Shown here in pieces: positions 16,307 through 23,038 of a stretch of DNA of 33,515 bases; the stretch's first letter is position 1, and every line of letters starts with the position of its first letter. The DNA lies in the NCBI GenBank assembly GCA_016872895.1, contig VGYT01000013.1:1-33515 (forward strand). Reading direction: 5' to 3'. The position numbers and the translations under genes are program-made. The stretch is from Planctomycetota bacterium (GTDB lineage Bacteria > Planctomycetota > Phycisphaerae > FEN-1346). The notes under the pieces were generated by a model. It did not search any database. It saw only the letters and a program-made list of their open reading frames with translations, and was not told the origin of the DNA.

Positions 16307-18307
16307 ATGTCCCACGTGCCATCACACTCTCCCTCTGCCCCGACCCCGATTGCCCGCGGCATCTCCGGGTTGTTTCAGGCCGTCCTGTGGCTCGCCCTGC
16401 TCCTGGCGGCCGTGGTGTTCGGCCACCTGCATCGCTACGGGACGTTTGACCTCCTCGTCGTGGTCTCGACGCTCCTGGCGTTCTGGGTCGTAGCGTCGCT
16501 CGTCGTCTCGCCGCTCCTGTACGTGCGCAGCCCCGTCAACCTTCTGGCGTGGGGGCTGGCGGGCCTGGTGCTCCTTCAGTTCCTGCCGCTGCCGCTTGCC
16601 GGCCGGTGGGCGCCCGCCCCGTCGCTGGGACCTTCCGAGGCTGTCCTTGTGGCGGCGCAGGAGGGCCACGGTTCCCTTGCTGTCGCCAGGACGCTTGGCA
16701 TCGGCCGGTACAGTCTGCGGCCGGTGGCGACTGTGGGCGTGTTCATGCTCGCCGCCTCGGCGGCGTGCCTTTATTGGCTGGTCGCCTCGTCGCTGGCCGG
16801 GCGAAAGAAGGTCCGCCGCGCTACCTGGGCCGTCGCCCTCGGCCTGACCGTCCTCGCGGCTTACGTGGATCTGGCGGCGCTGGCCCCCGCCCGGCAGGAG
16901 GAAGCGGGCATCTTCCGGCCCCCCGGGCCCATCCTGGTGCTCGGTGGCGACAGCCTCGTTCCGGCGATGCTTGCGGCCCTGCCGCTCGTCCTGGCGGCGG
17001 CGCTTCGACTCCTCGGCGGCACCCTGCGGCGCCGCCCTTCCCGGCGCCACGCCCGGTGGGGCTGGCTCGCCCGGGCCGCCTCCGTCTGGGGCTTCATCGG
17101 TCTGGCGATGGTGGGCCTCGTCGCCGCCGCCATCGGCATGAGCAACGTTCCCTGGCGGCTTGCCCTGGCGTGCGTCCTGCTGGCGGGCGGATTCGTGCTC
17201 GTCGGCTTCGCGACCACCGGCCCCACCCGCCGCATGCGCCGCCGTGCCACTTGGCTTGCCGTCGGCGCACTTGTCTGGGTGCTGGCGGCGCTGGTGGCGG
17301 GTTTTCTCGTCGGCCCGGAGCACCAGGCGGCCGGCGCGGCCGACGCAAGCCTTGAGGCGCTTGCCGCCGCGCTGGCCGGCTGGCGGGCCGCCTTCGGCGT
17401 CGGCGCAGGCGCCGTCTCGCCAGGCGAGGTCTTCGGCGCTGCCGGCTGGCCCGGTGCGCCCGGCCTCGACGTGGATACCAGCGGCTACACGCTGGTGCGC
17501 GCCGAACTCGGATGGGTCGGCTGGGTGCTCCTGCTGGCGGGCGCCGTGGCGGCCGTCGTTTTTCTGGCCCGCGCCTGGTATCGCTGCCGGAGCCCCTGGC
17601 CGCGAACCATGATGCGCGTCGGCGTGGGGGCCGTGGCCGCCAACCTCCTGTACTTCCGGTTCGACGCCTCGGCCCTCCTGGCGCCGAACCTCCTGGCCCT
17701 TGCCGCCGTCCTGGGCATCGTTACCGCCTGGGCCGCCCACGGCGCAGCCTGGCGCGGGCGTGCACGCGCAGCGGCGGGCGGCCCGCCTGGGGGCGGGCTG
17801 TCTGCCGGCGATGCTTCGCCGGCCCTCCCAGGGCGGGCCCACGCAACGGCGGCGTGGGCATGCCGCCCTCCCAGGTTCGCGGCCGCACACTGGCCTTTCG
17901 TCCTCGGCGCGATGGGCCTTCTGGCGGCGTTCTCAACGGCCGAGGCCGACATGATTAGCGGCGAGCGCGGCCCGGACGTCAGCGACAAGGTCCTGCACTT
18001 CGGGGCGTTCGCCGTCCTGAACCTCCTGGTGTGCTACGCGCTTGCCCCCGCGCCGGCCGGCCGATGGCCGGCCCTGCGCGTCATCGCCGCCACGCTCCTT
18101 GTCTCGGGCATGACCGTTGCGGTGGAGTACGCGCAGCGATACTTCACGGCCGGGCGCTCGTTTGAAGTGTCCGACATGGCCGCCGGCATCCTCGGCGCCG
18201 CCGCGACGGGCGCCTGGTGGTACGCCGTCCGCCGCAGCCACGCCTGCGAAGACTGGCCCGAGGCCGACGCCCTGCCCGCGGCGGGCGATTCCGAGCCGCG
18301 ACCGTAA
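16307..18307 (+). CDS. Polytopic membrane protein with C-terminal VanZ-like domain
   Basis: A protein of about 666 residues with more than ten hydrophobic segments. The first 480 residues resemble in layout the O-antigen ligase-like membrane proteins of exosortase loci, but I see no decisive ligase motif. The C-terminal 110 residues match the VanZ pattern: SDKVLHFGAFAVLNLL (H564), VEYAQRYF (E607, Q611) and GRSFEVSDMAAGILGA. The two parts are joined by a palindromic insert at 17776-17861 (about residues 490-519). The ATG at 16307 is preferred because GAGG lies 10 nt upstream; the GTG at 16301 is an alternative only 4 nt from it. The final residues and TAA stop are supplied by the repeat at 18293. 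A role in late polysaccharide or sorting steps is inferred from context only. Confidence 0.8.
   Translation: MSHVPSHSPSAPTPIARGISGLFQAVLWLALLLAAVVFGHLHRYGTFDLLVVVSTLLAFWVVASLVVSPLLYVRSPVNLLAWGLAGLVLLQFLPLPLAGRWAPAPSLGPSEAVLVAAQEGHGSLAVARTLGIGRYSLRPVATVGVFMLAASAACLYWLVASSLAGRKKVRRATWAVALGLTVLAAYVDLAALAPARQEEAGIFRPPGPILVLGGDSLVPAMLAALPLVLAAALRLLGGTLRRRPSRRHARWGWLARAASVWGFIGLAMVGLVAAAIGMSNVPWRLALACVLLAGGFVLVGFATTGPTRRMRRRATWLAVGALVWVLAALVAGFLVGPEHQAAGAADASLEALAAALAGWRAAFGVGAGAVSPGEVFGAAGWPGAPGLDVDTSGYTLVRAELGWVGWVLLLAGAVAAVVFLARAWYRCRSPWPRTMMRVGVGAVAANLLYFRFDASALLAPNLLALAAVLGIVTAWAAHGAAWRGRARAAAGGPPGGGLSAGDASPALPGRAHATAAWACRPPRFAAAHWPFVLGAMGLLAAFSTAEADMISGERGPDVSDKVLHFGAFAVLNLLVCYALAPAPAGRWPALRVIAATLLVSGMTVAVEYAQRYFTAGRSFEVSDMAAGILGAAATGAWWYAVRRSHACEDWPEADALPAAGDSEPRP
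17776..17861. repeat. Palindromic insert inside the VanZ-domain gene
   Basis: The outer arms at 17776-17792 (GGGCGGCCCGCCTGGGG) and 17825-17840 (CTCCCAGGGCGGGCCC) enclose a perfect inner hairpin at 17804-17823 (GCCGGCGA-TGCT-TCGCCGGC). A trailing GGCATGCCGCCCTCCCAGG follows. The whole is read in frame between two membrane segments. Confidence 0.65.
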
Positions 18308-18395
18308 GGGCGCGGTGTAGTATCAGAGCCGCGACCGTAAGGGCGCGGTGCCTTCGCCGGACACCACGGCACCGCTCCCTTACGGTCGCGGCTCT
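18293..18395. repeat. REPIN-like repeat, one half-copy and one full hairpin
   Basis: GAGCCGCGACCGTAAGGGCG appears at 18293 and again at 18326. The second is paired with CGCTCCCTTACGGTCGCGGC ending near 18392, forming a long hairpin (18324-18395). It shares its arms with the copies in the exosortase operon. The first half-copy encodes the end of the VanZ-domain protein, including its TAA stop. No T-run follows. Confidence 0.85.
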
Positions 18396-18412
18396 GAACG
18401 CTCTTCGGCGGG

Positions 18413-18808
18413 TTAGCGGAGCCGGTCGTGAAACGCACGTGGTGAAAGGATTGGAATCCCGCGGAACGTCTTGAGCGTCAGCAAATCGTGGTCGCCCGTG
18501 ACCAGGCAGTCCGCCCCGGCGGCCAGGGCTGTGCCCAGCACGGCCAGGTCGGACCGGTCGCGGCAGGCACTGGGCCGGACCTTGGTGGGCGTAACGACAG
18601 TGGCATTCTCGCGCAGGAAGGAGAGTATCGCGTCGACCTGTCTGGGCGGCGTCTTGAACTTGCCTCTCAGGTGGCGGTGGAGTTCCCCGAGGACGCACTC
18701 CGACAGGACGATTTCGTGAGACGCCAGGCACGCCGCGAAGGCCGCCTCGCACAGGCCGCGCGTGGCGAAGGCCGCCAAGAGCACGTTGGTGTCGAGGACG
18801 ACCTTCAC
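18413..18808 (-). CDS. PIN-domain ribonuclease toxin
   Basis: A 131-residue PIN-domain protein, the usual toxin of an RHH/PIN type II toxin-antitoxin pair, expected to cut RNA with a metal-dependent acidic site. Candidate active-site residues are D6 (VVLDTNVLL), E42 (SECVLGEL), D87 (DRSDLAVL) and D106/D108 (VTGDHDLL). The GTG start overlaps the antitoxin stop by 4 nt (GTGA), so the pair is translationally coupled. The length is normal and all acidic positions are kept, so the toxin looks intact. It sits convergent to the exosortase operon, with the repeat at 18293-18395 between the two. The RNA target cannot be inferred. Confidence 0.9.
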   Translation of the reverse strand: MKVVLDTNVLLAAFATRGLCEAAFAACLASHEIVLSECVLGELHRHLRGKFKTPPRQVDAILSFLRENATVVTPTKVRPSACRDRSDLAVLGTALAAGADCLVTGDHDLLTLKTFRGIPILSPRAFHDRLR

Positions 18809-19020
18809 GAAATGGCCTCGAAAACGTCCTCGTCCGCGAGGAACCCCTGGGCCTCGGCAAACGGCAGGGTCTTGCGGCGGAGCCTCCGGAATCGCTGCGC
18901 AGCGATGTACCGGCGCAGGGAGTCCCGCACGACGTCGCTCGCGCGCCGCTGTTCCTGCTCGCAGAGGGCGTCCAGTTCCTTGCGGAGCGTCTTCGGGATG
19001 CGGACTGTCAGGTTGCTCAT
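18805..19020 (-). CDS. Ribbon-helix-helix antitoxin
   Basis: A 71-residue protein with an N-terminal ribbon-helix-helix DNA-binding pattern (MSNLTVRIPKTLRKELDALC, then ASDVVRDSLRRYIAA) and a C-terminal tail likely to bind and block the PIN toxin. It is the first gene of the pair. A 17-bp palindrome starts 3 bp upstream of its ATG and is a likely operator for autorepression. RHH/PIN antitoxins of this size are common; the assignment rests on the fold pattern and on coupling to the toxin gene. Confidence 0.88.
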   Translation of the reverse strand: MSNLTVRIPKTLRKELDALCEQEQRRASDVVRDSLRRYIAAQRFRRLRRKTLPFAEAQGFLADEDVFEAIS

Positions 19021-19023
19021 AGT

Positions 19024-19040
19024 GCACTACATTGTAGTGC
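19024..19040. promoter_or_regulatory. Palindromic operator upstream of the antitoxin gene
   Basis: GCACTACATTGTAGTGC is a perfect inverted repeat of 8-bp arms around one base, 3 bp from the antitoxin start. The position and AT-richer sequence fit an RHH autoregulatory operator that would also cover the ribosome site. Confidence 0.7.
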
Positions 19041-19376
19041 TTTGGCCGGGAAAGTCAAATCTTCTCCGCCACCAGGTGGAGCGCGGGTGTGAGCGCGGGT
19101 ATGCCTGCTCCTGAGTGCCGCATCGAGCCGGCGCCCGCAGCCTCATGGCGGCCTTCGTGGCGGCCCGCCACTACGCCCTCCGGCCCATCCTGCCCCATGA
19201 GAACCGCAGGGCCGGCCTCATGGCGGCATCATGGTCGGCCGCCGGCCTTGCCCGCCGCGCGTTTTCCGACCTCCGCCGCCCTCATGGATTACGCGGATAC
19301 GCCCGGACGTGGTGCAACGCGGAGCATTCCCGCGTTCACGGATTACGAGTCGGGGGGAGGGGATTCGCGGCGGCCG
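19041..19376. other. Gene-free stretch between the toxin-antitoxin pair and the PEP-CTERM gene
   Basis: I find no supportable gene. The stretch contains two direct copies of CTCATGGCGGC (near 19142 and 19217) and two copies of a GGATTACG motif (near 19276 and 19341). They look like degenerate repeat material. It holds the upstream region of the antitoxin gene and the 3' side of the PEP-CTERM gene. Confidence 0.5.
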
Positions 19377-20357
19377 TCAGGCCCGCGCTGTACGCCGGCG
19401 CAGGTATCCGGCCAGGCCCAGCGCGCCCAGCACCAGGCCGCACGCGGTAACAGGGGTAACAGGCTCAGGGATGACCGCCTCCTGCGACTGGCCCCACGTC
19501 AGCACCGACAGGCCGTCAATGTCCTTCGCGTTGCACTGTAGAAGGTCCTGCGAGAAGAAAATCTTGGCCTCGTCCGTCGCGCGGTCGTACATGACGACGT
19601 CGCCGTCGTGAAACGTCAGCATGTCGGGCGGCGCCCCCAGGCGGGCAGGGTCGTCGTTCGTTGAAAGCAGCAGGCTGCCGCCGAACATCGACACGCCGTC
19701 CACGTTGATGGCGTCGGGGCCGACGAACGCCCCGGCGCTTGTGCGGAAAAGGGTGCTCGCGAAGTAGATGGACGCGTGATCGTTCACGGGGTCGTACTCA
19801 ACGATACTGCCCGCGCGGATGACCAGCAGGTTGGTGCCCAATTTCTCCTGGCTGGTCGTGGAGAGCAGCAGGTGACCGTTGTCCATCAGGTGGATGGCGT
19901 CCACGTTCGCAGCGGCGCCGCGAGCGCCGCCGGATGCCCGGAAAATGCTGCTGGAGCCGGAGCCGGCAAGGAAGATGCTGGCCGTGTCGCTCGCCATGTC
20001 AAAAAGCACGATGTCGCCGTTCTCGAACTTCAAGGGGGTGGCGCCGAGCCGGGCCGTACCGTCGGTCGAGAGCAGGATACGCCCGTCGGCGTACACGTAG
20101 AGGCCGTCAATGTTCGCTGCGGCCCCCGTCGTCCCATCGCTCTTGCGGAAGTAGTCCTTGCCCGTGAAAAAGAGCGAGGCCGTCCCCGACTCCATCTTGT
20201 ACGCGACGATGTCGCCTCTCTCAAAGGTAACGCCCGCCAGCGTAACCGGGCTTGTGTCGCGGGTCGTCAGGTACAGGGTCGTCGTGGCCTGCACCTGGCC
20301 GAGGCCCAAGAGAAGCACCGCACACGCCGCCACGCCCATCCCTACACAGCGCATCAT
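19377..20357 (-). CDS. PEP-CTERM sorting-domain protein, likely exosortase substrate
   Basis: A 326-residue secreted protein. It has a signal peptide of about 24 residues (VAACAVLLLGLGQVQA). Four internal repeats of about 66-69 residues each contain a GDIV.Y/F-D core (at about 48, 114, 183 and 252) and an NVDGLxV...LLLST element. The C-terminus is a PEP-CTERM signal: P297-E298-P299, a hydrophobic helix (ACGLVLGALGLAGYL) and an RRRTARA tail. The repeats suggest a beta-propeller or beta-solenoid; function unknown. AAGGAG lies 7 nt upstream of the ATG at 20357. It is convergent with the exosortase operon and has its own promoter and a leader of about 220 nt. The exosortase encoded at 6495 is the natural processing enzyme, but other exosortases may exist in the genome. 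Confidence 0.9.
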   Translation of the reverse strand: MMRCVGMGVAACAVLLLGLGQVQATTTLYLTTRDTSPVTLAGVTFERGDIVAYKMESGTASLFFTGKDYFRKSDGTTGAAANIDGLYVYADGRILLSTDGTARLGATPLKFENGDIVLFDMASDTASIFLAGSGSSSIFRASGGARGAAANVDAIHLMDNGHLLLSTTSQEKLGTNLLVIRAGSIVEYDPVNDHASIYFASTLFRTSAGAFVGPDAINVDGVSMFGGSLLLSTNDDPARLGAPPDMLTFHDGDVVMYDRATDEAKIFFSQDLLQCNAKDIDGLSVLTWGQSQEAVIPEPVTPVTACGLVLGALGLAGYLRRRTARA

Positions 20358-20418
20358 GGAACTGCTCCTTCGTAGTTACCGCCTTGCCCCCCTCGCAAGC
20401 GCCCTTGCGCAACAAATA

Positions 20419-20457
20419 AGGCAGCCGCCAGGGCTCACTCTGCCCTGATGGCCGCCT
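20419..20457 (-). other. Leader hairpin upstream of the PEP-CTERM gene
   Basis: On the minus strand, GCGGCCATCAGGGC pairs with GCCCTGGCGGCTGC around a 7-nt loop, followed by CTTATTTGTT. This may be an attenuator-like structure in the long leader. The T-run is interrupted, so I do not call it a terminator. Confidence 0.45.
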
Positions 20458-20517
20458 CAGCCTCCCGCCCCGCTGCCGCGGGGCGCAAGGTCAGACTCTC
20501 TACACTCTGCGCGCCGG

Positions 20518-20568
20518 CTCTACCCCTCATGACCCCTCTACCCCTCATGACCCCTCTACCCCTCTCTA
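20518..20568. repeat. 18-bp tandem repeat in the PEP-CTERM leader
   Basis: CCTCTACCCCTCATGACC is repeated about two and a half times. On the transcribed minus strand this gives repeated GAGGGGTAGAGG motifs near the 5' end of the leader. Confidence 0.8.
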
Positions 20569-20584
20569 CAAGCTTTCAGGGTAC

Positions 20585-20614
20585 ATTATAGCACCTGCCC
20601 GGACCAAAAAGCAA
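20585..20614 (-). promoter_or_regulatory. Sigma70-type promoter of the PEP-CTERM gene
   Basis: On the minus strand, TTGCTT (20614-20609) and TATAAT (20590-20585) are 18 bp apart. Transcription from near 20578 would leave about 220 nt before the start codon, holding the tandem repeat and the hairpin. Confidence 0.6.
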
Positions 20615-20684
20615 GAAAAAACCGGCGTGAAGCATCGGGAATTCCTGGCGGAGGGCCGCCGGGCAGCCGACCTCGGCCGCAGCC

Positions 20685-20800
20685 GTTTGCTGGCGCGATT
20701 TGCCCGACGCCGATTCCCGAACTTCGATTCCCGATTCCCGCTCTTGACGGCCGGGCCTTTGCTCGCCGCTTGCCGCTTGCTGCTTGCTGCTTGAGATGTC
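20685..20800. repeat. Low-complexity GATTCCCGA / GCTTGCTGCTT patch
   Basis: Short direct repeats GATTCCCGA (three near 20709-20740) and CTTGCTGCTT runs (20770-20795) resemble a decayed form of the CCCGAA-heptamer elements in the exosortase operon. No coding potential is evident. Confidence 0.45.
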
Positions 20801-20841
20801 GTTCTCGCTGCGCACTCCGCACCTCGAGTTCCGTACTAAAA

Positions 20842-21015
20842 GCCTATCCGAAAAACCGCGGGTTAGGCATATATGCAACCAAAGCCCGCTGTTGGGCTTT
20901 GGTTGGCATGTCAATCTGGCCACGAAACCCACGGAGTGCACGGACTTTCTTGAGGCAAAAGCAACGGCGCGTTTGCCTCAATAAGTATGCCTAACCCGCG
21001 GTTTTTCGGATAGGC
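20842..21015. mobile_element. 174-bp MITE-like element with perfect 30-bp terminal inverted repeats
   Basis: The left end 20842-20871 (starting GCCTATCCGAAAAACCGCGG) is an exact 30-bp inverted copy of the right end 20986-21015. The interior contains two more perfect hairpins: 20876-20905 (CAACCAAAGCCC / GGGCTTTGGTTG) and 20951-20980 (TGAGGCAAA / TTTGCCTCA). No reading frame of transposase length fits inside. Identity of the ends suggests recent activity or selection on structure. No convincing target duplication is visible at the edges. Confidence 0.8.
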
Positions 21016-21100
21016 CCTGGACACTGCCCTTGCCCATCTTGCCCATCTTCCCCATCCTCCAGTCGCCGAAAACCGTCCGCGCGGCCTCGCCGGGCCTCGT

Positions 21101-21360
21101 GAAAAAGTTATCCACAAAGAAGTATATATAACTGCCAATATGACAGGCCGCCAAAAACGATCAAAAAGCGCAAAATCGGACCCTGTTCCGGTCAAAAACG
21201 TTCAAAAACGTTCAAAAAGCGCGCGATTTTGCCTTACCTATCTTAACATTTCGGCCCTCCACCCCCTCTGGCGCTAGCGCCAGGGCCGTTTTGCCCCTCC
21301 GGAAGGGGTCAAAATGGGCATTTTCGGGGCGCGCCGGCGCGGTCAAAAAGTTATCCACGG
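21101..21360. other. A-tract region flanked by two DnaA-box-like sites
   Basis: TTATCCACA at 21108-21116 matches the consensus DnaA box, and TTATCCACG at 21351-21359 differs at the last base; both lie on the plus strand after AAAAAG. Between them lie an AT patch (AGTATATATAACT, 21121) and A5 tracts spaced by 10 bp: CAAAAACGATCAAAAAGCG at 21152-21170 and three TCAAAAA units at 21192-21219. The base composition contrasts sharply with the surroundings. It could be an origin-like or curved regulatory region. There is no adjacent replication gene and local gene orientation does not support a chromosomal origin. Confidence 0.4.
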
Positions 21361-21509
21361 GTACGGGCGAAGGCGGGAGGCGGGAGGCGGGAATCGTAGT
21401 TCGGGAATCGGCAACGGCAAAAGGGCAACGGCGCGGTTAGCCGGCCGCCGTGGCGGCCGCGCGCCTTCCGCGCGGCGCCTGGAACTTGGAACTGCCGTTG
21501 TGGTCGCGG
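21361..21509. other. Low-complexity region downstream of uvrC
   Basis: Short GGGAGGC and GGGAATCG runs and GGCAACGGCAAAAGGGCAAC are present, resembling decayed repeats. I see no gene and no remnant of the missing UvrC C-terminus in any frame. Confidence 0.45.
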
Positions 21510-22910
21510 CTACCCGGCGCCGCCGGCATCTTTTCTGCTGCGGCGGGGGCGGCGGAGGGCGCGGGCGGTTTTCTCGCCGAAAAGGGCCTTCCGACGCAAC
21601 AGGTGGTGGTAGTGCTGGGCGAAGCGGTGGGCCTCGTCGCGGACCGCCTGGAGCACCTTCAGGCCCGGGTCGGTCCGCGCGAGGCGCAGCGGCTGCTTTT
21701 CCGCGAGGCCCAGCACGTAAACGCCCTCTTCGCGCTTGGCGAGGGAGGCCACGAGCGGCGGTGCACCCGCGGGTTCGCCCTGCCGCAGGCGGGCCTCGGC
21801 GACGGCCGCCGCCGCGGCGCGGAGTTGCCCCGGGCCGCCGTCCACAAGCACCAGGTCGGGCATGACCGACAGTTCGTCGGCCAGCCGCCGCAGCCGCCGC
21901 AGGACCACCTCGCGGATCATGGCCACGTCGTCCTGCCCGCGGACAGAGCGGATGCGGAACCGGCGGTATCCGGGCTTGAAGGGCCGGCCGTCGAGGAACG
22001 TTACGATCGCCCCGACGGCCTCGCGCGGCCCCAGGTTGGCGACGTCCACCCCCTCGATGCTGCGGATGGGCCGGGGCGACCTCAGGTGTGCGGCCAGGGC
22101 GGCGAGGCCCTCGGCCGGGTCGAACGTCGGGGCGAAGACCTCCGGCTGGAGGTTCTCGTCCAGGCGTCCGCGGCGGCCGAGGGCTTCGATGGCTCGCAAC
22201 TGGTCGCGCACGCGGCCGGCCTCCTCGAACCTGAGGTTCCCGGCAAGGTCCTTCATTTCGGCCGCCAGTTCGCGGACGACCTCGGCCCGGCTGCCCTCGA
22301 TGAACCGCATCAGGCGCGTGACGGCCTTGCGGTAGGCCGGCCGGTCGATGTGCCCCGCGCACGGGGCCGTGCAGCGGTGGATGGAATACAGGATGCACGG
22401 CCGGAAGTACCGCCGGCCGGGGTCATCCTCGCGGATGTCCAGCCGGCAGGTCCGGAAGCGGAAAATCCGCTGGAGTTCCCCCACGGCCGTCCGCAGCCCC
22501 GCCGCGCTCGTGAACGGGCCGTAAAGTTTCGTGCCGCGGGCCGCCGGCGTCCGCGTGAAGTACACGCCCGGGAACTGCTCGCCCGTGGTGACCTCCAGAT
22601 AGGGGAACGTCTTGTCGTCGGTCAGGCGGACGTTGTACCTGGGGTGGACGTCCTTGATGAGGCGGGCTTCCGTAAGAAGGGCGTCCACCTCGCTCTCGGC
22701 CGGCAGGAACTCAAGGTCGGCCACCTCGGCCAGCATCTGCTCCTTGCGGGGGCCCAGGTCCGCCGAGGGCTGGAAGTACTGGCCCACGCGGCTGCGGAGG
22801 CTCAGGGCCTTGCCGACGTAGATGACCCGCCCGGCGGCGTCCTTCATCAGGTACACGCCGGGCGACGGCGGAAACGAGCGGATTTTCTCCTGCAACGCCT
22901 CGTGTTCCAT
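21510..22910 (-). CDS. uvrC: UvrABC excinuclease subunit C, short form without HhH domain
   Basis: UvrC makes the two incisions around damage in nucleotide excision repair. The 466-residue product has the GIY-YIG nuclease (GVY 18-20, YVG 31-33), a cysteine group for an iron-sulfur cluster (C155, C172, C180, C184), a UVR region (about 217-240, NLRFEEAGRVRDQLRAIEAL) and the RNase H-like nuclease (SIEGVDVANLGP with D289, LVDGGPGQL, RDEAHRFA). A normal UvrC is about 600 residues and ends in a helix-hairpin-helix domain; here the protein stops about 38 residues after RDEAHRFA, in an Arg/Lys-rich tail. The TAG stop lies in the TAGCCGCGAC repeat motif. The ATG at 22910 is chosen because FPPSPGVYLMKD then sits at the usual distance from the N-terminus. 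Truncation by repeat insertion or a naturally short form are both possible. Confidence 0.9.
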   Translation of the reverse strand: MEHEALQEKIRSFPPSPGVYLMKDAAGRVIYVGKALSLRSRVGQYFQPSADLGPRKEQMLAEVADLEFLPAESEVDALLTEARLIKDVHPRYNVRLTDDKTFPYLEVTTGEQFPGVYFTRTPAARGTKLYGPFTSAAGLRTAVGELQRIFRFRTCRLDIREDDPGRRYFRPCILYSIHRCTAPCAGHIDRPAYRKAVTRLMRFIEGSRAEVVRELAAEMKDLAGNLRFEEAGRVRDQLRAIEALGRRGRLDENLQPEVFAPTFDPAEGLAALAAHLRSPRPIRSIEGVDVANLGPREAVGAIVTFLDGRPFKPGYRRFRIRSVRGQDDVAMIREVVLRRLRRLADELSVMPDLVLVDGGPGQLRAAAAAVAEARLRQGEPAGAPPLVASLAKREEGVYVLGLAEKQPLRLARTDPGLKVLQAVRDEAHRFAQHYHHLLRRKALFGEKTARALRRPRRSRKDAGGAG

Positions 22911-23038
22911 CTTCGCCTCAGCCGCGCCGCCTTGTGCGCGGCGGGTCTCCCGACTCGCCGCGAGGCATGCGCACACCGCCCCCCCGGACCGCTCATCCTC
23001 AACGATACCCGGGCAGCGCGGGGGAATTCAACCGCCCC

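Noticed and set aside
18293-18395. Bidirectional intrinsic terminator between the operon and the PIN toxin gene
   Set aside because: The stem is strong but there is no T-run on either strand, and the same element occurs in leaders, where termination would be harmful.
20376-20580. A cyclic-di-GMP (GEMM) riboswitch ahead of the PEP-CTERM gene
   Set aside because: I could not find the GGGCAAACC-like and GACGCAAAGCC-like core segments in the leader.
21101-21360. Firm call of a chromosomal replication origin
   Set aside because: There are only two DnaA-like boxes and no dnaA, dnaN or gidA neighbour. Genes run toward this point from the left on the plus strand and from the right on the minus strand, opposite to the usual origin pattern.
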